Origin: Pseudomonas sp. GOM6
Lineage (GTDB): Bacteria; Pseudomonadota; Gammaproteobacteria; Pseudomonadales; Pseudomonadaceae
DNA: 64,000 nt
NCBI RefSeq assembly: GCF_029537485.1
Contig: NZ_JARPUS010000009.1
Span: 1-64,000 of the forward strand
Reading direction: 5' to 3'
The notes below the pieces were generated by a model. It did not search any database. It was given only the letters and a program-made list of their open reading frames with translations, and was not told where the DNA came from. Of the stretch, positions 25,524 through 36,462 are shown one piece after another (position 1 is the first letter of the stretch; every line of letters starts with the position of its first letter). Position numbers and translations under genes: made by a program.

Positions 25524-27503
25524 ATGAATCGATACCTGAAATGCCTGACCAGCAGCGGCGTGGCTGTCGCGCTGCTGGCCTCCGCCATCGCCCAGGCCGA
25601 GCCGCAGCCGAGCAAGCCGGCCAGCGCGGCGACCGTCGCGGCCAACCAGGCCGTGCTGGAGCAGCTGCCGTTCGCCGACAAGCGCGATTTCGAAGATGCC
25701 CAGCGTGGCTTCATTGCCAAACCCGATACCCTGACCCTCAAGGACGCCAGCGGCAAGGTGGTGTGGGATCTGGAGAGCTACAAGCGCTTCATCAAGGCCG
25801 ATCTGCCCGCGCCGGACAGCGTCAACCCCAGCCTGTGGCGTAACGCGCAACTGAATGTCCAGTACGGCCTGTTCAAGGTCACTGACGGCATCTACCAGGT
25901 GCGTGGCTATGACCTGTCCAACATCACCTTTATCGAGGGCAAGACCGGCTGGATCGTATTCGATCCGCTGGTCAGCGCCGAGCCGGCCAAGGCCGCCTAC
26001 GAACTGGTGAGCGAGCACCTGGGCAAGAAGCCCGTGGTTGCCGTGGTCTACAGCCACTCGCATATCGACCACTTTGGCGGTATCCGCGGCATCGTCGACG
26101 AGGCCGACGTCAAGGCCGGCAAGGTGCGCATCATCGCGCCCGAGGGCTTCGACGAGCATGCCATCAGCGAGAACGTGATCGCCGGCAACGCCATGGCCCG
26201 TCGCGCCATCTACATGTTCGGTGCGCTGCTGCCGCGTGGTGAGCAGGGCAGCGTGGGCTCCGGCCTGGGCCTGACCGCCTCCAATGGCACCATCACCCTG
26301 ATCCAGCCCACCGAGTTCGTGCACAAGACCGGCGACGAGCTGACGGTCGACGGCGTGCGCATGCAGTTCCAGATCACCCCCGGCACCGAGGCGCCGGTGG
26401 AGATGAACACCTACTTCCCGGACAGCAAGGCCATGTGGATGGCGGAGAACACCACCGCCGTGATGCACAACATCCTCACCCTGCGCGGCGCCCAGGTGCG
26501 CGATGCGCTGCAGTGGTCGAAGTACATTGGCGAGACCCTGGCCCTGTTCGGCGACAAGACCGAGGTGCGTTTCCAGAGCCACCACTGGCCGCAGTGGGGG
26601 CAGGCACAGTTCGACGATTACCTGAAGAAACAGCGTGCCATCTACAAGTTCATCCACGACCAGACCGTGCGCATGATGAACCAGGGCATGACTGGCGAGG
26701 AGATCGCCGAAGCCATCAAGCTGCCGCCGGAGCTGGAGCAAAACTGGCCGACCCGTGGCTACTACGGCACGCTCAAGCACAACGCCAAGGCGGTCTACCA
26801 GCGCTACATGGGCTGGTACGACGGTAACCCGGCCAACCTCGACAATCTGCCGCCACAGCCGGCTGCGCAGAAGTATGTCGAATACATGGGCGGCGCCGCC
26901 GCCGTGCTGGAGAAGGCCAAGGCCGACTTCGCCAAGGGGCAGTACCGCTGGGTGGCCGAAGTAGCCAAGCAGGTGGTGTTTGCCGAGCCGGACAATACCG
27001 AAGCCAAGAACCTGCTGGCCGACAGCTATGAACAGCTGGGCTACCAGGCCGAGTCCGGCCCGTGGCGCTCGATCTACCTGCAAGGCGCCTTCGAGCTGCG
27101 CAATGGCAAGCCGAGTGCCGGTGGCACCATGACCGCCAGCCCGGATGTGATCCGCGCCATGACCCCGGAAATGCTCTTCGACTACCTGGCTGTACGTCTC
27201 AACGGCGAACGTGCCGCGGGCAAGAAGCTGGTGCTCAATTACACCTTCAGCGACCTGGGCAAGAGCTACGCCCTGACCGTGGAAAACGGTGTGCTGACCT
27301 ACGAGCCCAAGGCCAGCGACAAGGCCGATGTCGGTCTGACCATGAACAAGACCACCCTGGAAGATATCCAGCTCGGTCGCGCCACCCTGGAGCAGAAGGT
27401 TGCCTCCGGCGAGCTGACATTCGACGGTCGTCCGGCGGCCTTTGGTGAATTCATGGGGCTGCTCGACACCTTTGACTTCTGGTTCAACATCGCCACTCCC
27501 TGA
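25524..27503 (+). CDS. Zinc-dependent alkylsulfatase, SdsA1-like
   Basis: 659 aa, exported (signal peptide ends AIAQA, residue 25). The metallo-beta-lactamase site SHSHIDHFGG (H178, H180, D182, H183) binds two zinc ions. The middle part is the helical dimerisation domain, and the C-terminal 120 residues form the SCP2-like hydrophobic-chain domain typical of SdsA1/BDS1 enzymes. These cleave primary alkyl sulfates such as dodecyl sulfate into alcohol and sulfate in the periplasm. The neighbours, a GMC alcohol dehydrogenase and an acyl-CoA ligase, fit the next steps. Secondary alkylsulfatases (Pisa1) share the same fold, so substrate stereochemistry is uncertain. Confidence 0.92.
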   Translation: MNRYLKCLTSSGVAVALLASAIAQAEPQPSKPASAATVAANQAVLEQLPFADKRDFEDAQRGFIAKPDTLTLKDASGKVVWDLESYKRFIKADLPAPDSVNPSLWRNAQLNVQYGLFKVTDGIYQVRGYDLSNITFIEGKTGWIVFDPLVSAEPAKAAYELVSEHLGKKPVVAVVYSHSHIDHFGGIRGIVDEADVKAGKVRIIAPEGFDEHAISENVIAGNAMARRAIYMFGALLPRGEQGSVGSGLGLTASNGTITLIQPTEFVHKTGDELTVDGVRMQFQITPGTEAPVEMNTYFPDSKAMWMAENTTAVMHNILTLRGAQVRDALQWSKYIGETLALFGDKTEVRFQSHHWPQWGQAQFDDYLKKQRAIYKFIHDQTVRMMNQGMTGEEIAEAIKLPPELEQNWPTRGYYGTLKHNAKAVYQRYMGWYDGNPANLDNLPPQPAAQKYVEYMGGAAAVLEKAKADFAKGQYRWVAEVAKQVVFAEPDNTEAKNLLADSYEQLGYQAESGPWRSIYLQGAFELRNGKPSAGGTMTASPDVIRAMTPEMLFDYLAVRLNGERAAGKKLVLNYTFSDLGKSYALTVENGVLTYEPKASDKADVGLTMNKTTLEDIQLGRATLEQKVASGELTFDGRPAAFGEFMGLLDTFDFWFNIATP

Positions 27504-27513
27504 ACCATGCGCA

Positions 27514-27541
27514 CGCCGCCCCTTACCGGGCGGCGTTTTTG
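27514..27541 (+). terminator. Rho-independent terminator
   Basis: CGCCGCCC / GGGCGGCG stem with six T, 10 bases after the alkylsulfatase stop and just before the CoA ligase start. Confidence 0.9.
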
Positions 27542-27556
27542 TTGAGGCATTTTTCC

Positions 27557-29098
<1,542 letters not shown>

Positions 29099-29100
29099 GC

Positions 29101-29628
29101 GTGAGGGCCTGCTATCGGGGCTGTCTGGCACTGGTGCTCAGCGGGTTGCTGATGGCCGGCACGGCCAACGCCTGCAGCTACGATGGCCTGGCCGTCGACT
29201 TGAGTCTCGCCCATCCGGCGTCGCTGGGCGTCTCCCTGGCATTGCAGCAGGCCTACCTGAACAAGCATCTGGCGCGGCCATTGCCGCTGCCGGGGGGCTT
29301 TGGCATGCGCCGGACCCTGCACCAGCTGGAGTCTTTGCGCAGCCATCCTGCGTTGGGGGCTGAGGATTTCAGCTTGCTGCTGGTAGAGCCTGGCCTGTGG
29401 GTCCGTTTCAGCGCCCAGGGCGTTACGCTGCATGCGCCGCCGCCGGGGCCGGGTGAGGCTGTTGTCGTCACGGGGGAGGGCGTCCTGCTGGCCCTGCGCA
29501 ATGGCAAGCTCGACGTTCACCAGGCTCTGCGTGATGGCCTGCTGCATATCGAGGGCAATACGCGAGATGCCGTGGTCGCGAGTTGGCTCAAGGCCTATCC
29601 GCAGACCACTCAAGCCAGCATCGACTGA
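29101..29628 (+). CDS. Small exported protein, 175 aa, unknown
   Basis: Begins with GTG two bases after the ligase stop (29096-29098), so it is translationally coupled. The N-terminal CLALVLSGLLMAGTANA is a signal peptide, giving a mature protein of about 150 residues starting near CSYDGL. There is a Cys close to the cleavage site but the lipobox is poor. No family recognised. Coupling to the CoA ligase suggests a periplasmic accessory role in lipid handling, by inference only. Confidence 0.7.
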   Translation: MRACYRGCLALVLSGLLMAGTANACSYDGLAVDLSLAHPASLGVSLALQQAYLNKHLARPLPLPGGFGMRRTLHQLESLRSHPALGAEDFSLLLVEPGLWVRFSAQGVTLHAPPPGPGEAVVVTGEGVLLALRNGKLDVHQALRDGLLHIEGNTRDAVVASWLKAYPQTTQASID

Positions 29629-29678
29629 GCGCGACAGGCTCCTGGCGCCGGAGCCTGCCTTCGGCTTGAGCAGCCTTC

Positions 29679-30449
29679 TTACAGGGTGAAGCCGCCGTCG
29701 ATGGGAATGATGGCGCCGGTCATGTAGGCACCCGCCGCGCTGCACAGGGTGATGGCCAGCGCCGACATCTCTTCCTCGCGGCCCCAGCGCTTCATCGGGA
29801 TCAGCGCCACGTCGGCGGCCAGTGCGGCCTCGTCGTTGGAGATGAAGCGGGTCATCTTGCTCGGGAAGCGGCCGGGGGCGATGACGTTGACGTTGATGTG
29901 CTCGTCGACCAGCTCGCGGGCCAGGTTGCGCGACAGCTGGTGCAGTGCGGCCTTGCTCGGGCCATAGGCATAGGCCTCTTCACTCATCGAGCTGATACCG
30001 GCCACCGAACCGATATTGATCACCCGCGCCGGGTTCTGCGCGTTGCCGGCCTTGCGCAGCAGCGGCAGCAGCTGCTGGATGCAGCTGAACACGGCGGTGA
30101 CGTTGAGTTGCATGACCTTTTCCCAGCCCTTGACCGGGTAGCTCTCCAGCGGCGCGCCCCAACTGGTGCCGGCGTTGTTGACCAGGATGTCGAGCCGGTC
30201 GATGCGCTGGCCCAGTTCGGCGGCCAGGGCGCGGGCGCCTTCCTCGCCGGACAGGTCCGCCGCCAGGCCGATGCACTCGCCAAACTGGCTGAGTTCGGCG
30301 GCGGTCGTTTCACAGGCTGCACCATCGCGCCCGCAGATGAACACCCGCGCGCCGGCTTCGAGCAGACCCTGGGCAATCATGCGGCCGATACCGCGGCTGC
30401 CACCGGTGACCAGGGCGGTACGCCCGGCGAGACTGAAATAGCGATGCAT
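29679..30449 (-). CDS. rhlG: RhlG, NADPH-dependent 3-oxoacyl reductase
   Basis: 256 aa, the same length as P. aeruginosa RhlG and nearly identical in many blocks: MHRYFSLAGRTALVTGGSRG at the start, SWGAPLESYPVKGWEKVMQL, the YAYGPSKAALHQLSR active site with Tyr and Lys, and the end AYMTGAIIPIDGGFTL. The enzyme is an SDR that reduces beta-ketoacyl substrates. It was proposed to feed rhamnolipid and PHA precursors, though its exact role there is disputed. No rhlA or rhlB is in the window. It is convergent with the CoA ligase operon. Confidence 0.95.
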   Translation of the reverse strand: MHRYFSLAGRTALVTGGSRGIGRMIAQGLLEAGARVFICGRDGAACETTAAELSQFGECIGLAADLSGEEGARALAAELGQRIDRLDILVNNAGTSWGAPLESYPVKGWEKVMQLNVTAVFSCIQQLLPLLRKAGNAQNPARVINIGSVAGISSMSEEAYAYGPSKAALHQLSRNLARELVDEHINVNVIAPGRFPSKMTRFISNDEAALAADVALIPMKRWGREEEMSALAITLCSAAGAYMTGAIIPIDGGFTL

Positions 30450-30539
30450 GCTGGCAAATCCTCGTCGTGGTTGTGGCGCTAAAGCTAAACGAGGCGGGGC
30501 GCTGGCGGCTGCGTTATTGCGCGTGCAAATGCACCGGCA

Positions 30540-30752
30540 TCAGCGTTTGCGCAGCGGCTCCAGCAAGGGCTTGAGGCCGTTGTGATCGATCTCCTGCATC
30601 AGCATGAGCAGGCGACCGATCTCGCCCTTGGGAAAGCCTTCGCGGGCGAACCAGTTGAGGTAGTGGCCGGGCAGGTCAGCGAGCAGGCGGCCCTTGTACT
30701 TGCCGTAGGGCATGGTGCGGGTGACGAGGAGCAGCAGGTCTTCGGGGTTCAT
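30540..30752 (-). CDS. DUF3820 small protein, 70 aa
   Basis: The whole protein is the DUF3820 domain: MPYGKYKGRLLADLPGHYLNWFAREGFPKG, related to the quorum-sensing-regulator-like cytosolic small proteins of Proteobacteria with an MxxGKYKGxxxxxLPxxYLxW signature. Its function is unknown. Full length, ATG start at 30752, 90 bases upstream of rhlG in the same direction. Confidence 0.9.
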   Translation of the reverse strand: MNPEDLLLLVTRTMPYGKYKGRLLADLPGHYLNWFAREGFPKGEIGRLLMLMQEIDHNGLKPLLEPLRKR

Positions 30753-31090
30753 GGGGGAAATCGGGCACTGAGAAAGGCACAGTGTGCCCGCTGCCTTGTT
30801 CGGACAAAAGACCGTTGCAGGCTCGCGGGCCGGTTATCCCGCGCACACGAAAAAGTGTTCAGCTGCTCGGCGGCCGCGGTGAATCGATGAAAGGCCGGCT
30901 TGTGGCGGCTTTCCGCCAAGCCGTCGACGCGGCGGCTCGGTTATACTGCGCGGCGCTCGTCGCCAGGCGAGCCGCGGCCGACAGGCCCAGACGATGCCGC
31001 CGGACCACGAGCCCGGCGGATTTTCCGACAGACAGGTGAACCCATGCCTCGCACTTGCCTCGCCCCGCGTCCGATTCGGAGCGCCCGCTG
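30753..31090. other. Gene-free stretch upstream of aroP
   Basis: No coding frame with convincing codon use. A TATACT hexamer at 30942-30947 is a possible -10 element for the permease gene 144 bases downstream, but no matching -35 is seen. Several GC-rich self-complementary bits occur around 30950-31020. No repeat of the families found elsewhere in the window. Confidence 0.4.
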
Positions 31091-32488
31091 ATGTCCGAAC
31101 ACTTGCACACCGGCCCGCTCAAGCGCGGCCTGAAGAACCGCCATATCCAGCTGATCGCCCTCGGTGGCGCCATCGGCACCGGCCTGTTCCTCGGCTCCGC
31201 CGGGGTGATGCAGAGCGCCGGCCCGTCGATGATCCTCGGTTACGCCATCGGTGGTTTCATCGCCTTCCTGATCATGCGCCAGCTCGGCGAGATGATCGTC
31301 GAGGAGCCGGTCGCCGGCTCCTTCAGCCACTTCGCGCATAGCTACTGGGGGCCGTTCGCCGGTTTCCTGTCCGGCTGGAACTACTGGGTGCTCTACGTGC
31401 TGGTCGGCATGGCCGAACTCACGGCCGTGGGCAAGTACGTGCAGTACTGGTGGCCGGAAATCCCCACCTGGGCCACGGCGGCGGCGTTCTTCGTACTGAT
31501 CAACCTGATCAACCTGGTCAACGTGAAGGCGTTCGGCGAGACCGAGTTCTGGTTCGCCATCATCAAGGTGGTGGCGATCATCGGCATGATCCTGCTCGGC
31601 GGCTATCTGCTGGTCAGCGGCACCGGTGGCGAGCAGGCCAGCATCAGCAACCTGTGGAGCCACGGCGGTTTCTTCCCCAATGGTGTGTCCGGGCTGGTGA
31701 TGATGATGGCGATCATCATGTTCAGCTTCGGTGGCCTGGAGCTGGTCGGCATCACCGCCGCCGAGGCCGATCAGCCGAAGACGGTGATCCCCAAGGCGAT
31801 CAACCAGGTGGTCTGGCGCATCCTGATCTTCTACATCGGCGCGCTGACCATCCTGCTGTCGCTGCACCCCTGGGACGACATGGTCAAGACCCTGACCAGC
31901 GGTGGCGACGCCTACGCCAGCAGCCCCTTCGTGCAGATCTTCTCGCTGATCGGCGAAGGCACCGCTGCGCACGTGCTCAACTTCGTGGTGCTGACCGCCG
32001 CGCTATCGGTCTACAACAGCGGCGTGTACTGCAACAGCCGTATGCTCTACGGCCTGGCCGAGCAGGGCGACGCGCCGAAGGCGCTGATGAAGGTGAATGA
32101 TCGCGGCGTACCGGTGCTGGCCATCGCCCTGTCGGCGGCGGTGACGCTGCTCTGCGTGGTGGTCAACTACGTGGTGCCGCAGAGCGCGCTGGAGCTGTTG
32201 ATGTCGCTGGTGGTCGCTGCCCTGGTGATCAACTGGGCGATGATCAGCCTGGCCCATCTGAAGTTCCGCAAGGCCATGGTCGCCAAGGGCACGGAGCCAA
32301 GCTTCAAGGCGTTCTGGTTCCCCTTCGCCAACTACCTGTGCCTGGCCTTCGTGCTGTTCATTCTCGGCGTGATGCTGATGATCCCGGGCATCCAGGCGTC
32401 GGTGTACGCCATTCCGGTGTGGGTGCTGTTCATCTGGGTCTGCTTCCGCATCAAGACGGCGCGCACCGCGCAGATGACTCAGGCGTAA
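31091..32488 (+). CDS. aroP: Amino-acid permease, AroP-like
   Basis: 465 aa, 12 membrane segments, APC superfamily. The first transmembrane region HIQLIALGGAIGTGLFLGSAGV and the segment FGGLELVGITAAEADQPKTVIPKAINQVVWRI are hallmarks of the amino-acid transporter subfamily with AroP, PheP, CycA and GabP. The SGVYCNSRMLYGLAEQGDAPKAL stretch is most like AroP, so aromatic amino acids are the probable cargo with proton symport. ATG at 31091 (MSEHLHTGPLKRGLKNRH) matches family starts; an upstream in-frame ATG at 31055 does not. Confidence 0.85.
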   Translation: MSEHLHTGPLKRGLKNRHIQLIALGGAIGTGLFLGSAGVMQSAGPSMILGYAIGGFIAFLIMRQLGEMIVEEPVAGSFSHFAHSYWGPFAGFLSGWNYWVLYVLVGMAELTAVGKYVQYWWPEIPTWATAAAFFVLINLINLVNVKAFGETEFWFAIIKVVAIIGMILLGGYLLVSGTGGEQASISNLWSHGGFFPNGVSGLVMMMAIIMFSFGGLELVGITAAEADQPKTVIPKAINQVVWRILIFYIGALTILLSLHPWDDMVKTLTSGGDAYASSPFVQIFSLIGEGTAAHVLNFVVLTAALSVYNSGVYCNSRMLYGLAEQGDAPKALMKVNDRGVPVLAIALSAAVTLLCVVVNYVVPQSALELLMSLVVAALVINWAMISLAHLKFRKAMVAKGTEPSFKAFWFPFANYLCLAFVLFILGVMLMIPGIQASVYAIPVWVLFIWVCFRIKTARTAQMTQA

Positions 32489-32493
32489 GAATG

Positions 32494-32519
32494 AAGAGCC
32501 CGGCGACTGCCGGGCTCTT
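32494..32519 (+). terminator. Bidirectional-type terminator hairpin
   Basis: AAGAGCCCGGC / GCCGGGCTCTT perfect stem between the convergent permease and the YdjM-like gene. Confidence 0.85.
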
Positions 32520-32523
32520 CGTT

Positions 32524-33567
32524 TCAGGGGCGCTGGCTCAGGGTGTTGGCCCAGGCCAGGAGTGGCACTTCTTCTCGCTGATCCCAGATGCGCTGCCAGA
32601 GGGTCAGCAGCTGGGCGGGCTCGCCGCGGTTGAACGGCAGGCGTTCGACCCAGGGCAGGGCATACCAGGCGCCATCACGCCATTCCGCCATGACGAAGCG
32701 GAACGGATGGAAACCGGTCATGCCCAGGCGCAGGTCGGTCACGATCAGCTGATCGCCCACCCGGTCGTAACGCAGCACGTTGTGGGTGAACCATTGCAGG
32801 CGCTGATGTTGCGGCGAGTCGCGCAAGGCCTCGGCCAGCGCCGTGCCACGGGCGATGCGTACCAGCTGTGGCTGTTGCTGGTCGAACCAGCCGACCAGGG
32901 CTTCGTGATAGTCGTCGCCGTCCACCACGATCACCCGCCAGAGCAGGCTGTTGAACGGCGTTGGCGTGCTGAACAGGCTGTCGGCCTGGAGGCCGCGTGC
33001 GGCCAGCACGTCCTGCACACGCTGCTCGGCCATCCATTTGCCGGCCAGGGTGCTGGCCAGGTAGACGCTGGACAGGCATAGCGCCGAGATCGCCAGCCAC
33101 TGCGGGCGCTCGCGCAGGCCGCGCACCAGACCGACCAGCACCGCCACCAGCAGCGGCACGCTGTACAGCGGGTCGATGATGAACACCGACGACCAGGCGA
33201 TTGGCGGTGTCTGCAAGGGCCACAGCAGCTGGGTGCCATAACTGGTGAAGCTGTCCAGCAGCGGATGGGTGATCAAGACCAGCCATACCGCGAAAAATAA
33301 TCGTCGCGTCGAGTAGGCCGGGTTGGGCTGCAACCGACGCGCCAGCAGGGTGATTGCCACGGCGAGCAGGCTGAGTACCAGCAGCGAGTGGCTGAATCCA
33401 CGGTGGAAGGTCATGTCGGCCACGGCATCGCCGTAGTCGATGACCACGTCGAGGTCGGGCAGGGTGCCGAGCATGGCGCCGTAGAGCAGGGCGCGACGAC
33501 CTTGCCAGCGACCGAGCAAAGCGCCCTGAATGCTGGCGCCGAGGACTGCCTGGGTAATCGAATCCAT
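32524..33567 (-). CDS. YdjM/YfhO-type membrane metal-dependent hydrolase
   Basis: 347 aa. The N-terminal MDSITQAVLGASIQGALLG, then ALLYGAMLGTLPDLDVVIDYGDAVADMTFHRGFSHSLL, is the PF04307 signature with conserved Asp and His residues for metal binding. Four to five hydrophobic segments follow, including LITHPLLDSFTSYGTQLLWP. The family is annotated as LexA-regulated membrane hydrolases in E. coli (YdjM); the true substrate is unknown. The C-terminal 150 residues are soluble. It is a single gene divergent from edd. Confidence 0.88.
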   Translation of the reverse strand: MDSITQAVLGASIQGALLGRWQGRRALLYGAMLGTLPDLDVVIDYGDAVADMTFHRGFSHSLLVLSLLAVAITLLARRLQPNPAYSTRRLFFAVWLVLITHPLLDSFTSYGTQLLWPLQTPPIAWSSVFIIDPLYSVPLLVAVLVGLVRGLRERPQWLAISALCLSSVYLASTLAGKWMAEQRVQDVLAARGLQADSLFSTPTPFNSLLWRVIVVDGDDYHEALVGWFDQQQPQLVRIARGTALAEALRDSPQHQRLQWFTHNVLRYDRVGDQLIVTDLRLGMTGFHPFRFVMAEWRDGAWYALPWVERLPFNRGEPAQLLTLWQRIWDQREEVPLLAWANTLSQRP

Positions 33568-33705
33568 GATGGAGCTCGCGAGAAAATTCCAGGCGGCTAC
33601 GTTAGCGCCAGCGGCGGTGCAGCGGCAGCCGCTAAATTCCGACGAAAGATTTCAATCGCGTGCGGAGTTACAGTGTCGCAATAGCACAGCCTGAGGAGCC
33701 GATTC

Positions 33706-35529
33706 ATGCATCCCCGCGTTCTCGAAGTCACCGAGCGCCTGATCGAGCGCAGCCGCGCCACTCGCCAGCGCTACCTGGCGATGATTGCCGCGGCTGCTGA
33801 TCAGGGCCCGCAGCGCGGCAAGCTGCAGTGCGCCAACTTCGCCCACGGCGTGGCTGGCTGCAGTGGCGCGGACAAGCAGACCCTGCGCCTGCCGGATGCG
33901 GCCAACGTAGCCATCGTCACCGCCTACAACGACATGCTCTCGGCGCACCAGCCGTATGCGGAGTACCCGCAGCGGATCAAGGCTGCGTTGCACGAAGTCG
34001 GCTCGGTCGGCCAGGTGGCCGGCGGTGTGCCGGCGATGTGCGATGGTGTGACCCAGGGCGAGCCGGGCATGGAACTCAGCCTGGCGAGCCGCGAGGTGAT
34101 CGCCATGGGCACCGCTGTGGCGCTGTCGCACAACATGTTCGATGCCGCCCTGTGCCTGGGCGTGTGCGACAAGATCGTCCCAGGCCTGCTGATCGGCGCG
34201 CTGCGCTTCGGTCACCTGCCGATGCTGTTCGTGCCGGCCGGGCCGATGCCTTCTGGCTTGTCGAACAAGGAGAAGGCCGAGGTGCGCGAGCGCTTCGCCG
34301 AAGGCAAGGCCAGCCGTGACGAGCTGCTGGAATCGGAGATGAAGGCCTACCATAGCCCCGGCACCTGCACCTTCTACGGCACCGCCAACACCAATCAGAT
34401 GCTGATGGAAGTGATGGGCCTGCATCTGCCCGGCGCCTCCTTCGTCAACCCGAACACGCCGCTACGCGATGCCCTGACCCGTGAGGCGGCCCAGCAGGTG
34501 ACGCGCCTGACCCGGCAGAGCGGGCACTATCGGCCCCTCGGGCAGATCGTCGACGAGCGTTGCCTGGTCAACGCCGTGGTGGCCCTTCACGCCACCGGCG
34601 GCTCGACCAACCACACCCTGCACCTGCCGGCCATCGCCCAGGCTGCCGGCATCCAGTTGACCTGGCAGGACATGGCCGAGCTGTCCGACGTGGTGCCAAC
34701 CCTGGCCCACGTCTACCCCAACGGCAAGGCCGACATCAATCACTTCCACGCCGCCGGCGGCACCGCCTTACTGATCCGCGAGCTGCTCGATGCTGGTTTG
34801 CTGCACGAGGATGTCGCCACCGTCGCCGGCCAGGGGTTGCGCCGCTACACCGAAGAGCCGTTTCTCGATGGCGAGCGCCTGGTCTGGCGCGAGGGCGCGA
34901 CGGCCAGCCTGGACGAGAGCATCCTGCGCCCGGTGGCGCGGCCATTCTCGGCCGAGGGCGGCCTGCGCCTGCTCGACGGCAATCTTGGCCGCGGGGTGAT
35001 GAAGCTTTCGGCTGTGGCGCCGGAGCGCTATGTGGTCGAGGCCCCGGCACGGGTGTTCCATGACCAGGCCGCGTTGGCCGAGGCCTTCCAGGCTGGCGAG
35101 CTGGACTGCGACTTCGTCGCCGTGGTGCGCTTCCAGGGGCCGCGCTGCAATGGCATGCCCGAACTGCACAAGCTCACGCCGTTTCTTGGTGTATTGCAGG
35201 ACCGTGGCTACAACGTGGCGTTGGTCACCGACGGGCGCATGTCCGGTGCTTCCGGCAAGGTGCCCGCGGCGATTCATGTCTGTCCCGAGGCTTTCGATGG
35301 CGGGCCGCTGGCGCGGGTGCGCGATGGCGACCTGATCCGTGTCGACGGCCGTAGCGGAGAGCTTCGTGTGCTGGTCGACGCCGCCGAGTTCGCCGCCCGC
35401 GAGCTTGTCGCGCCACCGCCTGCGGCGATCGGTAGCGGCCGCGAGTTGTTTGCGTTCATGCGCGCCAGCTTCAGCACGGCGGAGCAGGGTGCCAGCACCT
35501 TCACGGCCAGCCTGAGTGCCTTGCGATGA
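33706..35529 (+). CDS. edd: Phosphogluconate dehydratase (Entner-Doudoroff)
   Basis: 607 aa, full length. It converts 6-phosphogluconate into 2-keto-3-deoxy-6-phosphogluconate using a 4Fe-4S cluster. The cluster and substrate motifs of the IlvD/Edd family are clear: [59 protein letters not shown], and [19 protein letters not shown]. Start [16 protein letters not shown] is the family start, preceded by GAGGAG. The pgl start codon overlaps its stop (ATGA). Usually HexR-controlled in pseudomonads, but I do not see a clear HexR box in the short upstream region. Confidence 0.97.
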   Translation: MHPRVLEVTERLIERSRATRQRYLAMIAAAADQGPQRGKLQCANFAHGVAGCSGADKQTLRLPDAANVAIVTAYNDMLSAHQPYAEYPQRIKAALHEVGSVGQVAGGVPAMCDGVTQGEPGMELSLASREVIAMGTAVALSHNMFDAALCLGVCDKIVPGLLIGALRFGHLPMLFVPAGPMPSGLSNKEKAEVRERFAEGKASRDELLESEMKAYHSPGTCTFYGTANTNQMLMEVMGLHLPGASFVNPNTPLRDALTREAAQQVTRLTRQSGHYRPLGQIVDERCLVNAVVALHATGGSTNHTLHLPAIAQAAGIQLTWQDMAELSDVVPTLAHVYPNGKADINHFHAAGGTALLIRELLDAGLLHEDVATVAGQGLRRYTEEPFLDGERLVWREGATASLDESILRPVARPFSAEGGLRLLDGNLGRGVMKLSAVAPERYVVEAPARVFHDQAALAEAFQAGELDCDFVAVVRFQGPRCNGMPELHKLTPFLGVLQDRGYNVALVTDGRMSGASGKVPAAIHVCPEAFDGGPLARVRDGDLIRVDGRSGELRVLVDAAEFAARELVAPPPAAIGSGRELFAFMRASFSTAEQGASTFTASLSALR

Positions 35530-36239
35530 CACTGAACGAGTTGCGATTGCCTGCCGATGTGGTGGGGCGGCAGCACGCCGATGCGTCGGCGCTGGCCGAG
35601 GCACTGGCGCAGCAGGTGGCAGAGGCCTTGCGTGCGGCCATCCAGGCGCGTGGCCGCGCGCTGCTGGTGGTCTCCGGCGGTCGCAGCCCGGTGGCGTTCT
35701 TCGAGCGTCTGGCGCAGGAGCCACTAGCGTGGCAGCAGGTGCAGGTCGGCCTGGCCGACGAGCGCTGGGTCGCGCTGGAGGATGCCAACAGCAACGAGGC
35801 GCTGGTGCGTCGGCATCTGCTGCAGGACGCGGCAGCCGAGGCCCGCATGATTGGCCTTTACCACCCGGCGGCCAGCCTGGAGCAGGCTGCCGAATTGGCG
35901 GATCGGGCCATCGCCGGCCTGCCGGCCATCGATGTGCTGGTGCTGGGCATGGGGGATGATGGCCACACCGCCTCGCTGTTTCCCGATAGTCCATTGCTGG
36001 ACGAGGCACTGCGTCCGGACTGCCCGTGCGCGGTGATGCCCATGTGGGCTCCTGTCGCTCCGCATGAGCGCCTGTCGCTGACCCTGCCGATTTTGTCTGC
36101 GGCTCGTCTGAGCCTGCTGGCGATCCAGGGGCCGGCCAAGCTGGCGACGCTGAGCCTTGCGCTGCAAGCGGGGGAGGCCCGTGAGCTGCCGATCCGCGCA
36201 TTACTCAAGGCGCCGCTACAGATTCACTGGTGCCCGTAG
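35526..36239 (+). CDS. pgl: 6-phosphogluconolactonase
   Basis: 237 aa, the DevB/SOL type. [15 protein letters not shown] at the N-terminal half, [21 protein letters not shown], and [19 protein letters not shown] with the active-site histidine region are all typical. It hydrolyses 6-phosphogluconolactone to the Edd substrate, so the coupled edd-pgl pair encodes consecutive steps, in reverse gene order. In P. aeruginosa pgl is instead next to zwf and eda; here no zwf is nearby. Confidence 0.95.
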   Translation: MTLNELRLPADVVGRQHADASALAEALAQQVAEALRAAIQARGRALLVVSGGRSPVAFFERLAQEPLAWQQVQVGLADERWVALEDANSNEALVRRHLLQDAAAEARMIGLYHPAASLEQAAELADRAIAGLPAIDVLVLGMGDDGHTASLFPDSPLLDEALRPDCPCAVMPMWAPVAPHERLSLTLPILSAARLSLLAIQGPAKLATLSLALQAGEARELPIRALLKAPLQIHWCP

Positions 36240-36253
36240 CCCCCTCTCCCTAA

Positions 36254-36277
36254 CCCTCTCCCGTAAACGGGTGAGGG
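36254..36277. repeat. Imperfect hairpin after pgl
   Basis: CCCTCTCCCG-TAAA-CGGGTGAGGG forms a nine-pair stem with one mismatch. The sequence style (CCCTCTCCC...) is a common dispersed element in pseudomonads and may also end transcription. The rest of the 36240-36462 gap shows nothing further. Confidence 0.55.
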
Positions 36278-36462
36278 GATATTCCGGCCAGCGCGCTACC
36301 CGGGCGCAATACGAGAACGGCTGACCGAGCGAATAAAAATTCCCCCTGTCGATCCGCTTGACTGTCGTTCGACCCATGGACAAACCCGCTGCTGTGGCGG
36401 GCGTCGAACCCGGGAGAACAACTCAAGGTCACTGCCGATTCGCAGGCGACTGCCAAGCCTGA